From the NCBI GenBank assembly GCA_000721275.1, contig JOFO01000001.1:248001-312000 (forward strand): DNA of 64,000 bases. Reading direction: 5' to 3'. Both the position numbers and the translations under genes were made by a program. The notes below the pieces were generated by a model, which had not been told where the DNA came from, ran no database searches, and was given only the letters and a program-made list of their open reading frames with translations. Source of the stretch: Microtetraspora glauca. GTDB taxonomy: Bacteria > Actinomycetota > Actinomycetes > Streptomycetales > Streptomycetaceae. Positions 25,216 to 33,230 of the stretch are shown here, in pieces. Each line of letters begins with the position of its first letter. Position 1 is the stretch's first letter.

Positions 25216-26232
25216 ATGGAGATTCCGAAGAGGGCCCGGGAAGTCCAGCTGGTCCGGCACCTGGATGAAGGTCTGCCCGGGCCCGGGCACTTCCGGGTGG
25301 CCGAGGTGGAGGTGCCCGCGCCGGGCCCGGGCGAGGTCGTGGTCCGGCTGGAGTACGTGTTCGTCGCTGCGGCCTACCAGGATCTGATGCGACCCGACTG
25401 CCCGCTGCCAGTGCCGCCGTTCACCGTGGGCGGGCGCATCGGCGGCGGTGAGGTCGGGACGGTGGTCGCCTCCCGCAGCGAAGCATTGGAGGTGGGCGAT
25501 CTGGTGCAGGCGATGGGCGGTTGGGCGGAGTACGCGGTCGGGCCGGCCGAGCGCTTCTTCAAGCTCTCCCGCAACCTGTTCCCGAGCCCGTCCTACTACT
25601 TGAGCCAGGGCCCGACCGCCTATTACGGAATGGCCGACATCGCCAGGGCGGGCAAGGACGATGTGGTCTTCGTCTCGGGCGCGGCGGGCGGCGTCGGCTC
25701 GCTGGCGGGGCAGATCGCCAAGCGGCTGGGCTCGAAGAAGGTGATCGGGAGTGCGGGCAGCCCGGCCAAGGTGGACTACCTGGTGAACGAGCTCGGCTAC
25801 GACGCCGCGTTCGACTACCACGACGGTCCGGTGGTCGACCGGTTGCGGGAGCTGGCGCCCGAGGGCATCAACGTCTTCTTCGACAACGTCGGCGGCGAGC
25901 AGTTCGAAGCGGCGGTGCAGGTCGCGGTTCCGCACGCCCGGTTCGCGCTGTGCGGTGCGCTGTCTGGACAGATCGGGAAGGACGGCGGAGCACCGCGGCT
26001 GGATCTGATGACCGCGATCACGAAGCACTTGGAGCTGCGGCCGTTCGCGACGTATCACACGCCCGAGCAGATCTGGGCGTGGACGGACAGTTTCAGCCGG
26101 TGGCTGCGCGAGGACGCGTTCGTCTTCCCGCAGACGGTGGTGGAGGGCGGGATTGAGGCCGCGCCGGGGGCACTCCTCGGACTGCTGGCCGGCGAGCACC
26201 GCGGCAACCTGGTCGTCCGCGTGGCCGCCTGA
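25216..26232 (+). CDS. NADP-dependent medium-chain oxidoreductase (CurA/leukotriene B4 dehydrogenase-like)
   Basis: 338 residues of the zinc-free MDR class: a GroES-like N-terminal domain (EVEVPAPGPGEVVVRLEYVFV) and a Rossmann domain with VFVSGAAGGVGSLAGQIAKRLGSKKVIG, NVFFDNVGGEQFEAAV and CGALSGQ. Relatives reduce the double bond of alpha,beta-unsaturated ketones or acyl groups. Here it could reduce an enone in the aglycone, sugar or side chain. GAAGGAG lies just before the ATG. Monocistronic between a SARP-type promoter and a hairpin. Confidence 0.9.
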   Translation: MEIPKRAREVQLVRHLDEGLPGPGHFRVAEVEVPAPGPGEVVVRLEYVFVAAAYQDLMRPDCPLPVPPFTVGGRIGGGEVGTVVASRSEALEVGDLVQAMGGWAEYAVGPAERFFKLSRNLFPSPSYYLSQGPTAYYGMADIARAGKDDVVFVSGAAGGVGSLAGQIAKRLGSKKVIGSAGSPAKVDYLVNELGYDAAFDYHDGPVVDRLRELAPEGINVFFDNVGGEQFEAAVQVAVPHARFALCGALSGQIGKDGGAPRLDLMTAITKHLELRPFATYHTPEQIWAWTDSFSRWLREDAFVFPQTVVEGGIEAAPGALLGLLAGEHRGNLVVRVAA

Positions 26233-26250
26233 CGTCGGCCGTTCGGGCAG

Positions 26251-26291
26251 CCCGCCCCGGCCGGCGTTCACGGCGCCGGGTCCGGGGCGGG
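26251..26291. terminator. Hairpin terminator
   Basis: Inverted repeat with 10-bp outer arms 26251-26260 and 26282-26291 plus imperfect inner pairing, between the convergent oxidoreductase and HTH_42 gene ends. Confidence 0.6.
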
Positions 26292-26306
26292 GCCTGGTGC
26301 GGGAGG

Positions 26307-27488
26307 CTACGCGTGCGGTCCCACCGTGACCGGACCGATGGTCAGCTCCGGCCTGCCCTCCAGGATCAGGGCCGTGCGCTCCACCTGTTCGTCCAGGGCG
26401 CGCCGCGTCCCCGCGGACAGCTCGTCCAGCGGCTCCACCGTGATGTGGATCTTCCGGCCGGACCGGCGCTGGTGCCAGACGCCCGCCGCCACCCCGTCGA
26501 CGAGCAGCACCGGGTACGGCCCGGCGGCGCCGCCGGACAGAGCGCGTTCGGAGGCTCGACCCGGGAAGAGCCGCGCCCTGGGGTGGCTGCCGATGACGTA
26601 CGCGTCGAAGTACGGCAGCAGCCGCACGCCCCGTACCGGCTCCGGCGCCGTCTCCGTGTCGTCGGCCACCCGCCAGGCGGGAGCGCCCTCGAAGGTCACC
26701 TCCCGCAGCGCGCCCTCCTCCGCCAGCGCGGCGAAGAGCCCGGCGGCCCAGGCGCGCGGCGCGGCCAGCCACTGTGCGAAGTGCTGCGGGGTGGCCGGCC
26801 CGTAGGCGTACAGATAGCGCCGGACCAGCTCGGCGAGCGCGGCCCGGCCCTCGTCGGGCCGCAGTCCGCGCAGCAGGCGGGCGGGGTTGGTGTACGTGAC
26901 CTTGCGGCCCCGGTTGGCGCCGAAGCACAGGACGCCGGAGTTCGCCGCGGTCGAGATCGCCTGGCGCCAGCGGGGCCAGAATCCCTGGAAGGCGGGCATG
27001 ACCAGGTCGCCGGCCCAGGAACCGACCCGGGCGACGACCTCCTCGCCGAGCTCGTCGACGGTCAGTGCGGCGTCCTTGAGCGCGGCTCCGATCGCCTCGA
27101 CGACCTCGCCGGTCTGCGCCGCCGTCATCCGCACGTCCTGGGGGAAGGGGCTCGGGGACGGCGGGATCGCCGAGAGCGCTCCGGTCCACATCGGCAGGTC
27201 GGCGGTGGGCAGCAGATGGACGGTGCCCCGCGGCCCGTAGGTCTTGACCAGGGTCCCGTCCTCCCACAGCGCCTCGCGCACCGTGGCCCGCGTGGCCCCG
27301 TCCGTCCGCAGCCCCACCGACAGCTCGGCCGCGGACATCACCTGGGCGTGCGCCCCACACATCGCTCCGACGACCCGGTCCACCGGCGTCCCCTCCAGCG
27401 GTCCGGCCACTCCGTGCCGCCGCGCGCGCAGGGCGCAGGCCTCGTCCCAGGTGATGGTGTCGGCCGTCTCGGCCGTACGTGCTGTCAT
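26307..27488 (-). CDS. HTH_42 winged-helix protein, AlkZ-like putative DNA glycosylase (self-resistance)
   Basis: 393 residues of the HTH_42 superfamily (TRATVREALWEDGTLVKTYGPRGTVHLLP, NRGRKVTYTNPARLLRG, LLPYFDAYVIGSHPRARLF). The family includes AlkZ/YcaQ DNA glycosylases, which excise bulky alkylated bases; relatives in azinomycin, trioxacarcin and hedamycin clusters give self-resistance. The catalytic site of these enzymes is a short Q-x-Q or H-x-Q motif, here GAHAQVM near residues 46-52. Similar proteins are also common outside such clusters. In this case the gene has its own SARP-type promoter, which ties it to the pathway. The ATG lies in a conserved N-terminal context. Confidence 0.85.
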   Translation of the reverse strand: MTARTAETADTITWDEACALRARRHGVAGPLEGTPVDRVVGAMCGAHAQVMSAAELSVGLRTDGATRATVREALWEDGTLVKTYGPRGTVHLLPTADLPMWTGALSAIPPSPSPFPQDVRMTAAQTGEVVEAIGAALKDAALTVDELGEEVVARVGSWAGDLVMPAFQGFWPRWRQAISTAANSGVLCFGANRGRKVTYTNPARLLRGLRPDEGRAALAELVRRYLYAYGPATPQHFAQWLAAPRAWAAGLFAALAEEGALREVTFEGAPAWRVADDTETAPEPVRGVRLLPYFDAYVIGSHPRARLFPGRASERALSGGAAGPYPVLLVDGVAAGVWHQRRSGRKIHITVEPLDELSAGTRRALDEQVERTALILEGRPELTIGPVTVGPHA

Positions 27489-27523
27489 GGTCCGCCACTC
27501 CTCATACGGGTCGTCAGGGAGCC

Positions 27524-27557
27524 AGTCTCCTGGACGCGGCTCGAGCCGCTCTCGACT
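27524..27557 (-). promoter_or_regulatory. SARP-type promoter of the HTH_42 gene
   Basis: Minus-strand heptads AGTCGAG and GCTCGAG, 11 bp apart, 10-bp gap, GAGACT at 27524-27529. Predicted start near 27517, about 29 bases before the ATG. Confidence 0.6.
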
Positions 27558-27583
27558 CCGGTGCGGGTTCTCGCCACCACAGT
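27539..27583 (+). promoter_or_regulatory. SARP-type promoter of the glycosyltransferase at 27618
   Basis: Plus-strand heptads GCTCGAG and TCTCGAC, a weak third GTGCGGG, in 11-bp steps, 10-bp gap, CACAGT at 27578-27583. The first two boxes are the same bases used by the divergent HTH_42 gene. Confidence 0.55.
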
Positions 27584-27617
27584 GGACGCACCATCCGGAC
27601 GGATCTGAGGAGTCCCT

Positions 27618-28889
27618 ATGCGCGTCATGTTCGCCATGTGGCCGGCGCCCGCACATCTCTACCCCGCGCTGCCGGTCGCCTGGGCGCTCCAGGGCGCGGG
27701 ACACGAGGTGTGTGTCGTCTCGGCGCACGATTTGGCCCCGGTCGTGGTCGAGGCGGGGCTGACCGCCGTACCTCTCGGCGACCCGGCGAGCATGCCCTCG
27801 CTCGACCTGGAGACGGTGGTCACGTACGCCCTGGACGACGACGCGCGCGAGCGGCTCATGGACGCCCTGGTCCGCGGCGAGGAGGACCGCGAGCCGGCCA
27901 CGATGTTCAGCACCTACGTGATGACCTCGATGCGGATGTTCCACACCGCCGGGGCCACCGCGCGCGACTGGCTGCCCGGGGTGGACGGCCTGGTGGAGTT
28001 CGCCCGCGACTGGCGGCCGGACCTGGTCCTGTGGGACTCCGTCTGGCCTGGTGCGGCGGTGGCCGCGCGGGCCTGCGGCGCGGCGCACGCCCGCCAGCTG
28101 TGGGGGCCGGACTACTGCGGCTGGGCGCTGGAGCGGCTGGGCCTGGGGGCCGGCAATCCGCTGGCGGAGATGATGCGCCCGCTGGCCGCCCGGTACGGGC
28201 AGGAGGTGGACGAGGAGCTGCTGCGCGGCCAGTGGACGGTGGACCCTACCCCCGCCGAGCTGCGGATCCCGGGGGAGTCCCGGACGGTCTCGGTACGCCG
28301 GGTCCCGTACACAGGCATCGGAGTGTTCCCGGACTGGCTGCGCAGGCGCCCCGAGCGGCCCCGCGTGGCGCTCTCGCTGGGGGTGTCCGCGCGGAAGATC
28401 GGCGGGCCGGAGTCGATGATCTCGCAGATCCTCGACGTCGTGGGCGAGCTGGACATCGACGTGGTCGCCACCCTCAACGAGGAGCAGCTGGCCGGCCGGC
28501 GGGTCCCGGACAACGTCCGTACCGTCGATTTCGTGCCGCTGAACCAGCTGCTGCCCAGCTGTTCCGCGGTGATCCACCACGGGGGCGGCGGCACGCTGAC
28601 GGCCGCGGTGGCGCACAAGGTCCCGCAGCTCATCGTGCGTGAGGGCATGGAGTCCGCCGCCTACGCGGGGTATCTGGAGCGGTACGGGGCCGGCCTGACG
28701 GTCGATCATCGCGAGCAGTCCGTGGCGGAGATGCGAAAGGCGCTGCTGCGGGTTCTGGAGGACCCGGACATCGCGGCCGGCACCGAGCGGCTGCACGCCG
28801 CCTGGCTCGCGATGCCGAGTCCCAACGACATCGTGCCGTCCCTGGAGAAGCTGACGGCGCTGCACCGGGCACGAGGCGCCGGGTCCTGA
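27618..28889 (+). CDS. Glycosyltransferase (GT1 family, activator-type GT-B)
   Basis: 423 residues. N-terminal MRVMFAMWPAPAHLYPALPVAWALQGAGHEV, C-terminal TLNEEQLAGRRVPDNVRTVDFVPLNQLLPSC and the nucleotide-sugar region AVIHHGGGGTLTAAVAHKVPQL. It is clearly related to the glycosyltransferase at 36867, with near-identical blocks, so one probably arose from the other. It resembles the EryCIII/DesVII/TylM2 group of aminodeoxysugar transferases; those usually need a P450-like helper protein, which I do not see. Ribosome site TGAGGAG before the ATG. Confidence 0.93.
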   Translation: MRVMFAMWPAPAHLYPALPVAWALQGAGHEVCVVSAHDLAPVVVEAGLTAVPLGDPASMPSLDLETVVTYALDDDARERLMDALVRGEEDREPATMFSTYVMTSMRMFHTAGATARDWLPGVDGLVEFARDWRPDLVLWDSVWPGAAVAARACGAAHARQLWGPDYCGWALERLGLGAGNPLAEMMRPLAARYGQEVDEELLRGQWTVDPTPAELRIPGESRTVSVRRVPYTGIGVFPDWLRRRPERPRVALSLGVSARKIGGPESMISQILDVVGELDIDVVATLNEEQLAGRRVPDNVRTVDFVPLNQLLPSCSAVIHHGGGGTLTAAVAHKVPQLIVREGMESAAYAGYLERYGAGLTVDHREQSVAEMRKALLRVLEDPDIAAGTERLHAAWLAMPSPNDIVPSLEKLTALHRARGAGS

Positions 28890-28913
28890 GCACGGGTCCG
28901 GCCCCGTCGGGGG

Positions 28914-28956
28914 ACGGCCTCGGCGCCGGGGGGTCGCCCCGGCGCCGAGGCCGTCC
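28914..28956. terminator. Bidirectional hairpin terminator
   Basis: Perfect 19-bp inverted repeat, arms 28914-28932 and 28938-28956 with a 5-base loop, between the convergent glycosyltransferase and flavin oxidase gene ends. Confidence 0.85.
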
Positions 28957-28993
28957 GTTCTCCCGCGACGCTCCCGCGTGCGCGCCGGGGCGG

Positions 28994-30601
28994 CTACGCG
29001 GGCGGCTCGATGGAGAGCTGGTGTCCGAACACGTTGCGCGGGTCGTACCGCGCCTTGACCCGCTGGAGCCGCGGGTAGTTGCCCTTGTAGTAGAGCGTGG
29101 ACCACGGGACGCCGGAGGTGTTCCAGGCCGGGTTCTTGAAGTCGGGATCGGGGTAGTTGATGTACCCGCCGTCCTGGCTGTCGTTGGGTACGGGGACGCC
29201 GCCGGTCTCCGCGTACAGGTCGCGGAAGAGCCGCTGGAGCCAGCCCACCTGGGAATCGTCCTCGGCGGGATCCGCCCAGGCCGCCCCGAGTGCGATCTTG
29301 AAGAGCGAGTCCCGCTGGGCGACGGCGGTGGCGTCCGGTGCGACAGTGTTGATCTTGCAGCCGTAGGCCGCGATATAGACCTTGCCCTGGCCCTGGTTCG
29401 CGGGATCGGTCAGGGCGCGGTAGATGGTGCCGACCTGGGCGTCCGAGAACGGCTTGCGCATGTGGGCGCCCTTGTTGCGGCCCCGGTCCGAGCCGGTGGG
29501 GTCCACCCAACCCAGGTCGACGCTGTTCTCCAGCCAGAGGCCTTCCCAGGTCGCCGGGACGGCCGGCACGGTGACGCCCTCGCCGACCGCCGCGATGTAG
29601 GCGTCGAGGAGGCGGCGCGCGTTCGGCAGGGTCGCGTCCAGCCGGATCTCCAGGAAGATCGACTGGGTGACCTTGCGGTTGAGGTGCAGCGAGCTGTGCA
29701 GTCCGGCGTAGACGGAGTCGGCTCCGCTGTTGGCCTGGTGCCAGGCAGCGTGATTCTTCACCAGCCGGGTGAAGTTGGCCTCGGTCATGCCCTCCCAGGA
29801 CCAGTTCACCCAGCTGCAGAGCAGCCGTGCCGGCGGCTTCGGCAGCGCCTTCGACGGGTCGTCGCCTGTGGAGCCCGGCGAGCGGAAGAAGTACTTCGTC
29901 ACGATGCCGAAGTTGCCGCCGCCTCCGCCGGTGTGGGCCCACCACAGCTCGCGGTTCGGGTCGTCGCGCTCACGGGTGGCCACCACGGTCCGGGCCCGGC
30001 CGTCGGCGCCGGCGACCACGACCTCGACCCCGTAGAGGTGGTCGACCGTCAGTCCGTGGCGCCGCGAGAGGGGACCGTAGCCGCCGCCCGCGACGTGACC
30101 GCCGACGCCGACGTCGGGGCAGACGCCGCCGGGGACGGTGACGCCCCAGCCCAGGTAGAGCGCCCGGTACATCTCGTAGACCGTGGCTCCCGACTCGACG
30201 GCGAAGGCCTTGAGACGGGTGTCCCAGTAGACGCCCTTCATCTGCGAGACGTCGAGCAGCACCCGGAACCGCGGGTCGTCGACCAGCCCCTCGAAGCAGT
30301 GACCGCCGCTGCGCACGGTGAGCGGCAGGCCGCCCTGCACCGCACGGTCGACCGCCGCCACGACCTGCGCGGCGCTGTACACCAGCTGGACGTGGTCGGG
30401 GGAGGCGGTGAAGCGCCGGTTGTAGCCGCGCGTGACCAGCTCGGCGTACCGCGGGTCGTCCGGCCCGATGAGCGTCTCGGGGAAGCCCTGCCGCGTGCCC
30501 ACCGTGGCGGCCATGGCGGGGGACCCCGTACCAGCCAGTCCGGTGGCGACGGCACCGGCCGCCGCCGCGGACCCCAGGAGCCGTCTGCGCGAAACATTCA
30601 T
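28994..30601 (-). CDS. Tat-exported FAD-linked oxidase with bicovalent flavin (AknOx/GilR-like)
   Basis: 535 residues. A twin-arginine signal (SRRRLLGSAAAAGAVATGLAG, ending near AMAA) sends the folded protein out of the cell. The FAD_binding_4 domain carries His101 in RSGGHCF and Cys161 in GGVCPDVG, the two residues that hold the flavin covalently in bicovalent oxidases such as AknOx. A berberine-bridge C-terminal domain follows (YKGNYPRLQRVKARYDPRNVF). AknOx oxidises the terminal deoxysugar of aclacinomycins after export; GilR forms a lactone. A similar late, extracytoplasmic sugar or aglycone oxidation is likely here. The ATG has GGCGGAAAG upstream. Confidence 0.93.
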   Translation of the reverse strand: MNVSRRRLLGSAAAAGAVATGLAGTGSPAMAATVGTRQGFPETLIGPDDPRYAELVTRGYNRRFTASPDHVQLVYSAAQVVAAVDRAVQGGLPLTVRSGGHCFEGLVDDPRFRVLLDVSQMKGVYWDTRLKAFAVESGATVYEMYRALYLGWGVTVPGGVCPDVGVGGHVAGGGYGPLSRRHGLTVDHLYGVEVVVAGADGRARTVVATRERDDPNRELWWAHTGGGGGNFGIVTKYFFRSPGSTGDDPSKALPKPPARLLCSWVNWSWEGMTEANFTRLVKNHAAWHQANSGADSVYAGLHSSLHLNRKVTQSIFLEIRLDATLPNARRLLDAYIAAVGEGVTVPAVPATWEGLWLENSVDLGWVDPTGSDRGRNKGAHMRKPFSDAQVGTIYRALTDPANQGQGKVYIAAYGCKINTVAPDATAVAQRDSLFKIALGAAWADPAEDDSQVGWLQRLFRDLYAETGGVPVPNDSQDGGYINYPDPDFKNPAWNTSGVPWSTLYYKGNYPRLQRVKARYDPRNVFGHQLSIEPPA

Positions 30602-30636
30602 GTCTTTCCGCCCGTCTGTGAGTTCGATGCGCGCGA

Positions 30637-30670
30637 AGTCAACTACCAGCCGGTGGAAGCCCGCTTGAGG
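30637..30670 (-). promoter_or_regulatory. SARP-type promoter of the flavin oxidase gene
   Basis: Minus-strand heptads CCTCAAG and CTTCCAC, 11 bp apart, 10-bp gap, then TTGACT at 30637-30642. The -10 match is weaker than at most other sites. Confidence 0.45.
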
Positions 30671-30693
30671 ACGTCACGCGGCCCGTCCGCCGA

Positions 30694-30733
30694 ACTCGAA
30701 TCACGGTGGAGCGGCGCTGGAGAAAGGCTTGAT
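30694..30733 (+). promoter_or_regulatory. Four SARP-like heptads before the Ddn-like gene
   Basis: Plus-strand ACTCGAA, GGTGGAG, GCTGGAG and GCTTGAT start at 30694, 30705, 30716 and 30727, exact 11-bp steps. No good -10 hexamer lies at the usual distance; TAGCTT is about 38 bp further on. Part of the box row may serve the divergent gene instead. Confidence 0.35.
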
Positions 30734-30793
30734 CCCGGCCCTTCCGGGTGGGTTCCGCTTGGCCGCGCCGGTAGCTTGGGGAAGGACGGTCGA

Positions 30794-31270
30794 ATGCACG
30801 TCGAACCGGAGGGAATTCGAGTGGAACCGGCGGAAGAGATCACGGACAGTCCCACGGACTGGGTCGCCGCACACATCCGCGACTACGTGGAATCGAAGGG
30901 CGAGATCGGTCATGACTTCAACGGGTACGCCACCCTGCTCCTGACCACCCGCGGCCGCAGGACCGGCACGCTCCGGCGCACCGCGCTGATCTACGGCCGT
31001 CATCACGACGACTACCTCATCGTGGCGTCCAACGGCGGGGAACCCAAGCATCCCGCCTGGTACCTGAACCTGACCGCCGATCCGATGGTGACCCTCCAGG
31101 TCGGCGCGGACTCCTTCCAGGCGCGGGCCCGTACGGCGACCACGACGGAACGTCCCGCCCTGTGGCAGAAGATGACCGAACTCTTCGAGCCATACATCAA
31201 TTACCAGATGGGGAACGACCGGGAAATCCCGATCGTGATTCTCGAACCTGTCGGCATCACAGCGAACTGA
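30794..31270 (+). CDS. F420H2-dependent quinone/nitro reductase-like protein (Ddn/DUF385 family)
   Basis: 158 residues with the family pattern GYATLLLTTRGRRTGTLRRTALIYG, ASNGGEPKHPAWYLNL and VTLQVGADSFQARAR. Members use deazaflavin F420H2 to reduce quinones or other electron-poor substrates. In aromatic polyketide pathways such proteins may carry out quinone or enone reduction. An AAGGA site lies upstream of the ATG. The next gene begins 16 bases after the stop, so they form a two-gene operon. Confidence 0.88.
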   Translation: MHVEPEGIRVEPAEEITDSPTDWVAAHIRDYVESKGEIGHDFNGYATLLLTTRGRRTGTLRRTALIYGRHHDDYLIVASNGGEPKHPAWYLNLTADPMVTLQVGADSFQARARTATTTERPALWQKMTELFEPYINYQMGNDREIPIVILEPVGITAN

Positions 31271-31286
31271 GGAAGAAAGACAAGAG

Positions 31287-32150
31287 ATGAAGATTCTCGT
31301 CACCGGAGCCACCGGAAACGTCGGCCGTAACATCGTCGAGCAGCTCGTGGCCAAGGGCGTGGAAGTCCGCGCGTTGACGCGCAATCCGGCCTCCGCCGGC
31401 CTGCCCGCGCAGGTCGAGGTCGTCAAGGGCGACCTCGCCGAGCCGGCGTCCCTGACTTCCGCTTTCGAAGGCATCGACCGTCTCCACCTGTTCCCGGTCC
31501 CCGAGACCGCCGACCAGGTGGTGGCGCTGGCCAAGCAGGCGGGCGTGCGCCGTATCGTCGACCTGTCCGCCGCTGCCATCACCATCGGCCTGTACGAGAG
31601 CCCGGTCGAGGCCGCCGTCGAGGCGAGCGGTCTGGAGTGGACCCATGTGCGGCCCAGCGAGTTCATGGCCAACCTGCTGCCCGTCTGGGCCCCGGCTGTG
31701 AAGGCGGAGCGCAGGGTCCGCTACCCGTTCGCCGACGAGGCGGGCGTCCCCGTCCACGAGGCGGACATCGCGGCTGTCGCCGTCGCCGCGCTCACGGAGG
31801 ACGGCCACGCCGGCAAGTCGTACACGCTGACCGGCCCGAGCAGCGTCACCACCCGTGAGCGGGTCGCCGCCATCGCCGAGGCGCTGGGCGAGGAGGTCGT
31901 GTACGAGGAGGTGACGCGCGAGCGGGCCCGCGAGATCCTGCACGCCCAGGGCGGCTTCGCCGCCGACAACGCCGACTTCCTGCTGGGCTTCCTCGACTAC
32001 ACGGGCGGCGAGGGCACCGGTGAGGGTGGGGTCTCCGAGGACGACTACTCGCAGCTCCTGAAGCCGTGGTCCGGCGTCGAGGACGCCACCGGGCGCCCGG
32101 CCCGCAGCTACCGCCAGTGGGCCCTCGACCACGTCCAGGACTTCCGCTGA
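31287..32150 (+). CDS. NmrA-like NAD(P)-binding reductase (atypical SDR)
   Basis: 287 residues. N-terminal MKILVTGATGNVGRNIVEQL dinucleotide motif, then DRLHLFPVPETADQVVALAKQAGV, EWTHVRPSEFMANLL and GKSYTLTGPSSVTTRERVAAI, all typical of NmrA/QOR2-type reductases. These usually reduce quinones or act on polyketide carbonyls. It is probably co-transcribed with the Ddn-like gene; the substrate is unknown. GAGGAAAGA lies before the ATG. Confidence 0.88.
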   Translation: MKILVTGATGNVGRNIVEQLVAKGVEVRALTRNPASAGLPAQVEVVKGDLAEPASLTSAFEGIDRLHLFPVPETADQVVALAKQAGVRRIVDLSAAAITIGLYESPVEAAVEASGLEWTHVRPSEFMANLLPVWAPAVKAERRVRYPFADEAGVPVHEADIAAVAVAALTEDGHAGKSYTLTGPSSVTTRERVAAIAEALGEEVVYEEVTRERAREILHAQGGFAADNADFLLGFLDYTGGEGTGEGGVSEDDYSQLLKPWSGVEDATGRPARSYRQWALDHVQDFR

Positions 32151-32163
32151 TCCCACGCACGAA

Positions 32164-32206
32164 CAGAGCCTGGCCCCCCGGTCGCACACCAGAGGGCCAG
32201 GCTCTG
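32164..32206. terminator. Hairpin terminator
   Basis: 13-bp inverted repeat, arms 32164-32176 and 32194-32206, 17-base loop, between the convergent NmrA and Gfo/Idh/MocA gene ends. Confidence 0.65.
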
Positions 32207-32246
32207 CGGCGGCTCCGTGCGAAGCCGGCCCGGCCCGAGGCCGGTG

Positions 32247-33230
32247 TCAGCCGACCGCCGGCACCGAGACGGGGCCCACGTGCCGGCGTATGTCGTCGAG
32301 CAGCCCCGCCTGCTCCAGGTAGTGCTCGTCCGACGCCACCCCGGCGCGCACGGCGGTCGCGAAGGCCGTGACGGTGTTGGTCACCTGGCAGTCCGCCGGC
32401 AGGTCGATCTCGCGCGCCGCCGAGCCCCGCTCCAGCCGGATGACCGGCCGCCGGCCCGCCGGCAGGGTGAAGGCCCGGTCGACGACGATCCGGCCCTCGC
32501 TGCCGCACAGCTCGTACGTGTTGCGGTAGCCGTGGTCGAGTCCGAACGCGAGCTGGGCGACCACCCCGTCCGGGGTGCGCAGCACGGCGGCTCCGGAGGT
32601 GTCGACCTCGTCCCGCGGGCCCCCCGCGAGCACGGCCCCCACCACCTCGGGCGGCGACGGCAGGAAGTGCAGGGCCGCCCGTACCGGGTAGACGCCGGTG
32701 TCCCACAGCGCGCCCCCGGCCAGCTCGGCCCGGTAGCGGATGTCCCCGGCGGGCTGCCGCGGGATGGTGAACTCCGCGCGGAAGGACCGGAGCTCGCCGA
32801 TGGCGCCGTCGGCGAGCAGCGCGCGTACGGACGCGTGCTGGGAGTGATGGACGAACATCACGTTCTCCATGAGTGCCAGTCCTCGTTCCCGCGCGAGCCG
32901 CAGCAGTCCGGCCGTCCGCTCCCGCCCGGTCGTCAGGGGCTTCTCCGCGAGGACGTGCTTGCCGGCCCGCAGCGCGGCTTCGACCCACTCCCCGTGGAGT
33001 GCGGCGGGAAGCGGGACGTACACGGCCTCGATCTCCTCGTCCTCCAGCAACGCGGCGTATCCGTGGACGGCCCGGCAGCCGTACTCCCGAGCCGACGCGG
33101 TGGCCTTGGCGGCGTCCCGGCTGGCGACGGCCACCAGGTTCACGAGCGGCGAGGCGGCGAACGCGGGGAGCATGCGGCGCCGTGCGATCGACGCGCAGCC
33201 GACGACGCCGAGACGGACGGAGGCGTCCAT
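32247..33230 (-). CDS. NDP-hexose 3-ketoreductase (Gfo/Idh/MocA family)
   Basis: 327 residues: Rossmann start VRLGVVGCASIARRRMLPAF, EKPLTT motif, and C-terminal domain with GGALWDTGVYPVRAALHFL. Actinobacterial sugar-cluster members of this family reduce the C-3 ketone of the 3,4-diketo-2,6-dideoxy intermediate produced by the 2,3-dehydratase encoded directly upstream, with which it overlaps (ATG and stop codon share a base). Last gene of the deoxysugar operon. Stereochemistry of the C-3 hydroxyl cannot be read. Confidence 0.92.
   Translation of the reverse strand: MDASVRLGVVGCASIARRRMLPAFAASPLVNLVAVASRDAAKATASAREYGCRAVHGYAALLEDEEIEAVYVPLPAALHGEWVEAALRAGKHVLAEKPLTTGRERTAGLLRLARERGLALMENVMFVHHSQHASVRALLADGAIGELRSFRAEFTIPRQPAGDIRYRAELAGGALWDTGVYPVRAALHFLPSPPEVVGAVLAGGPRDEVDTSGAAVLRTPDGVVAQLAFGLDHGYRNTYELCGSEGRIVVDRAFTLPAGRRPVIRLERGSAAREIDLPADCQVTNTVTAFATAVRAGVASDEHYLEQAGLLDDIRRHVGPVSVPAVG

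Noticed and set aside
26307..29945. Minus-strand frame of 1212 codons joining the HTH_42 gene to upstream sequence.
   Set aside because: Only the last 393 residues have a domain; the rest is antisense to a glycosyltransferase with all its motifs.
29021..31270. Plus-strand frame of 749 codons leading into the Ddn-like gene.
   Set aside because: The first 590 residues are antisense to the flavin oxidase; the true start is the ATG at 30794.
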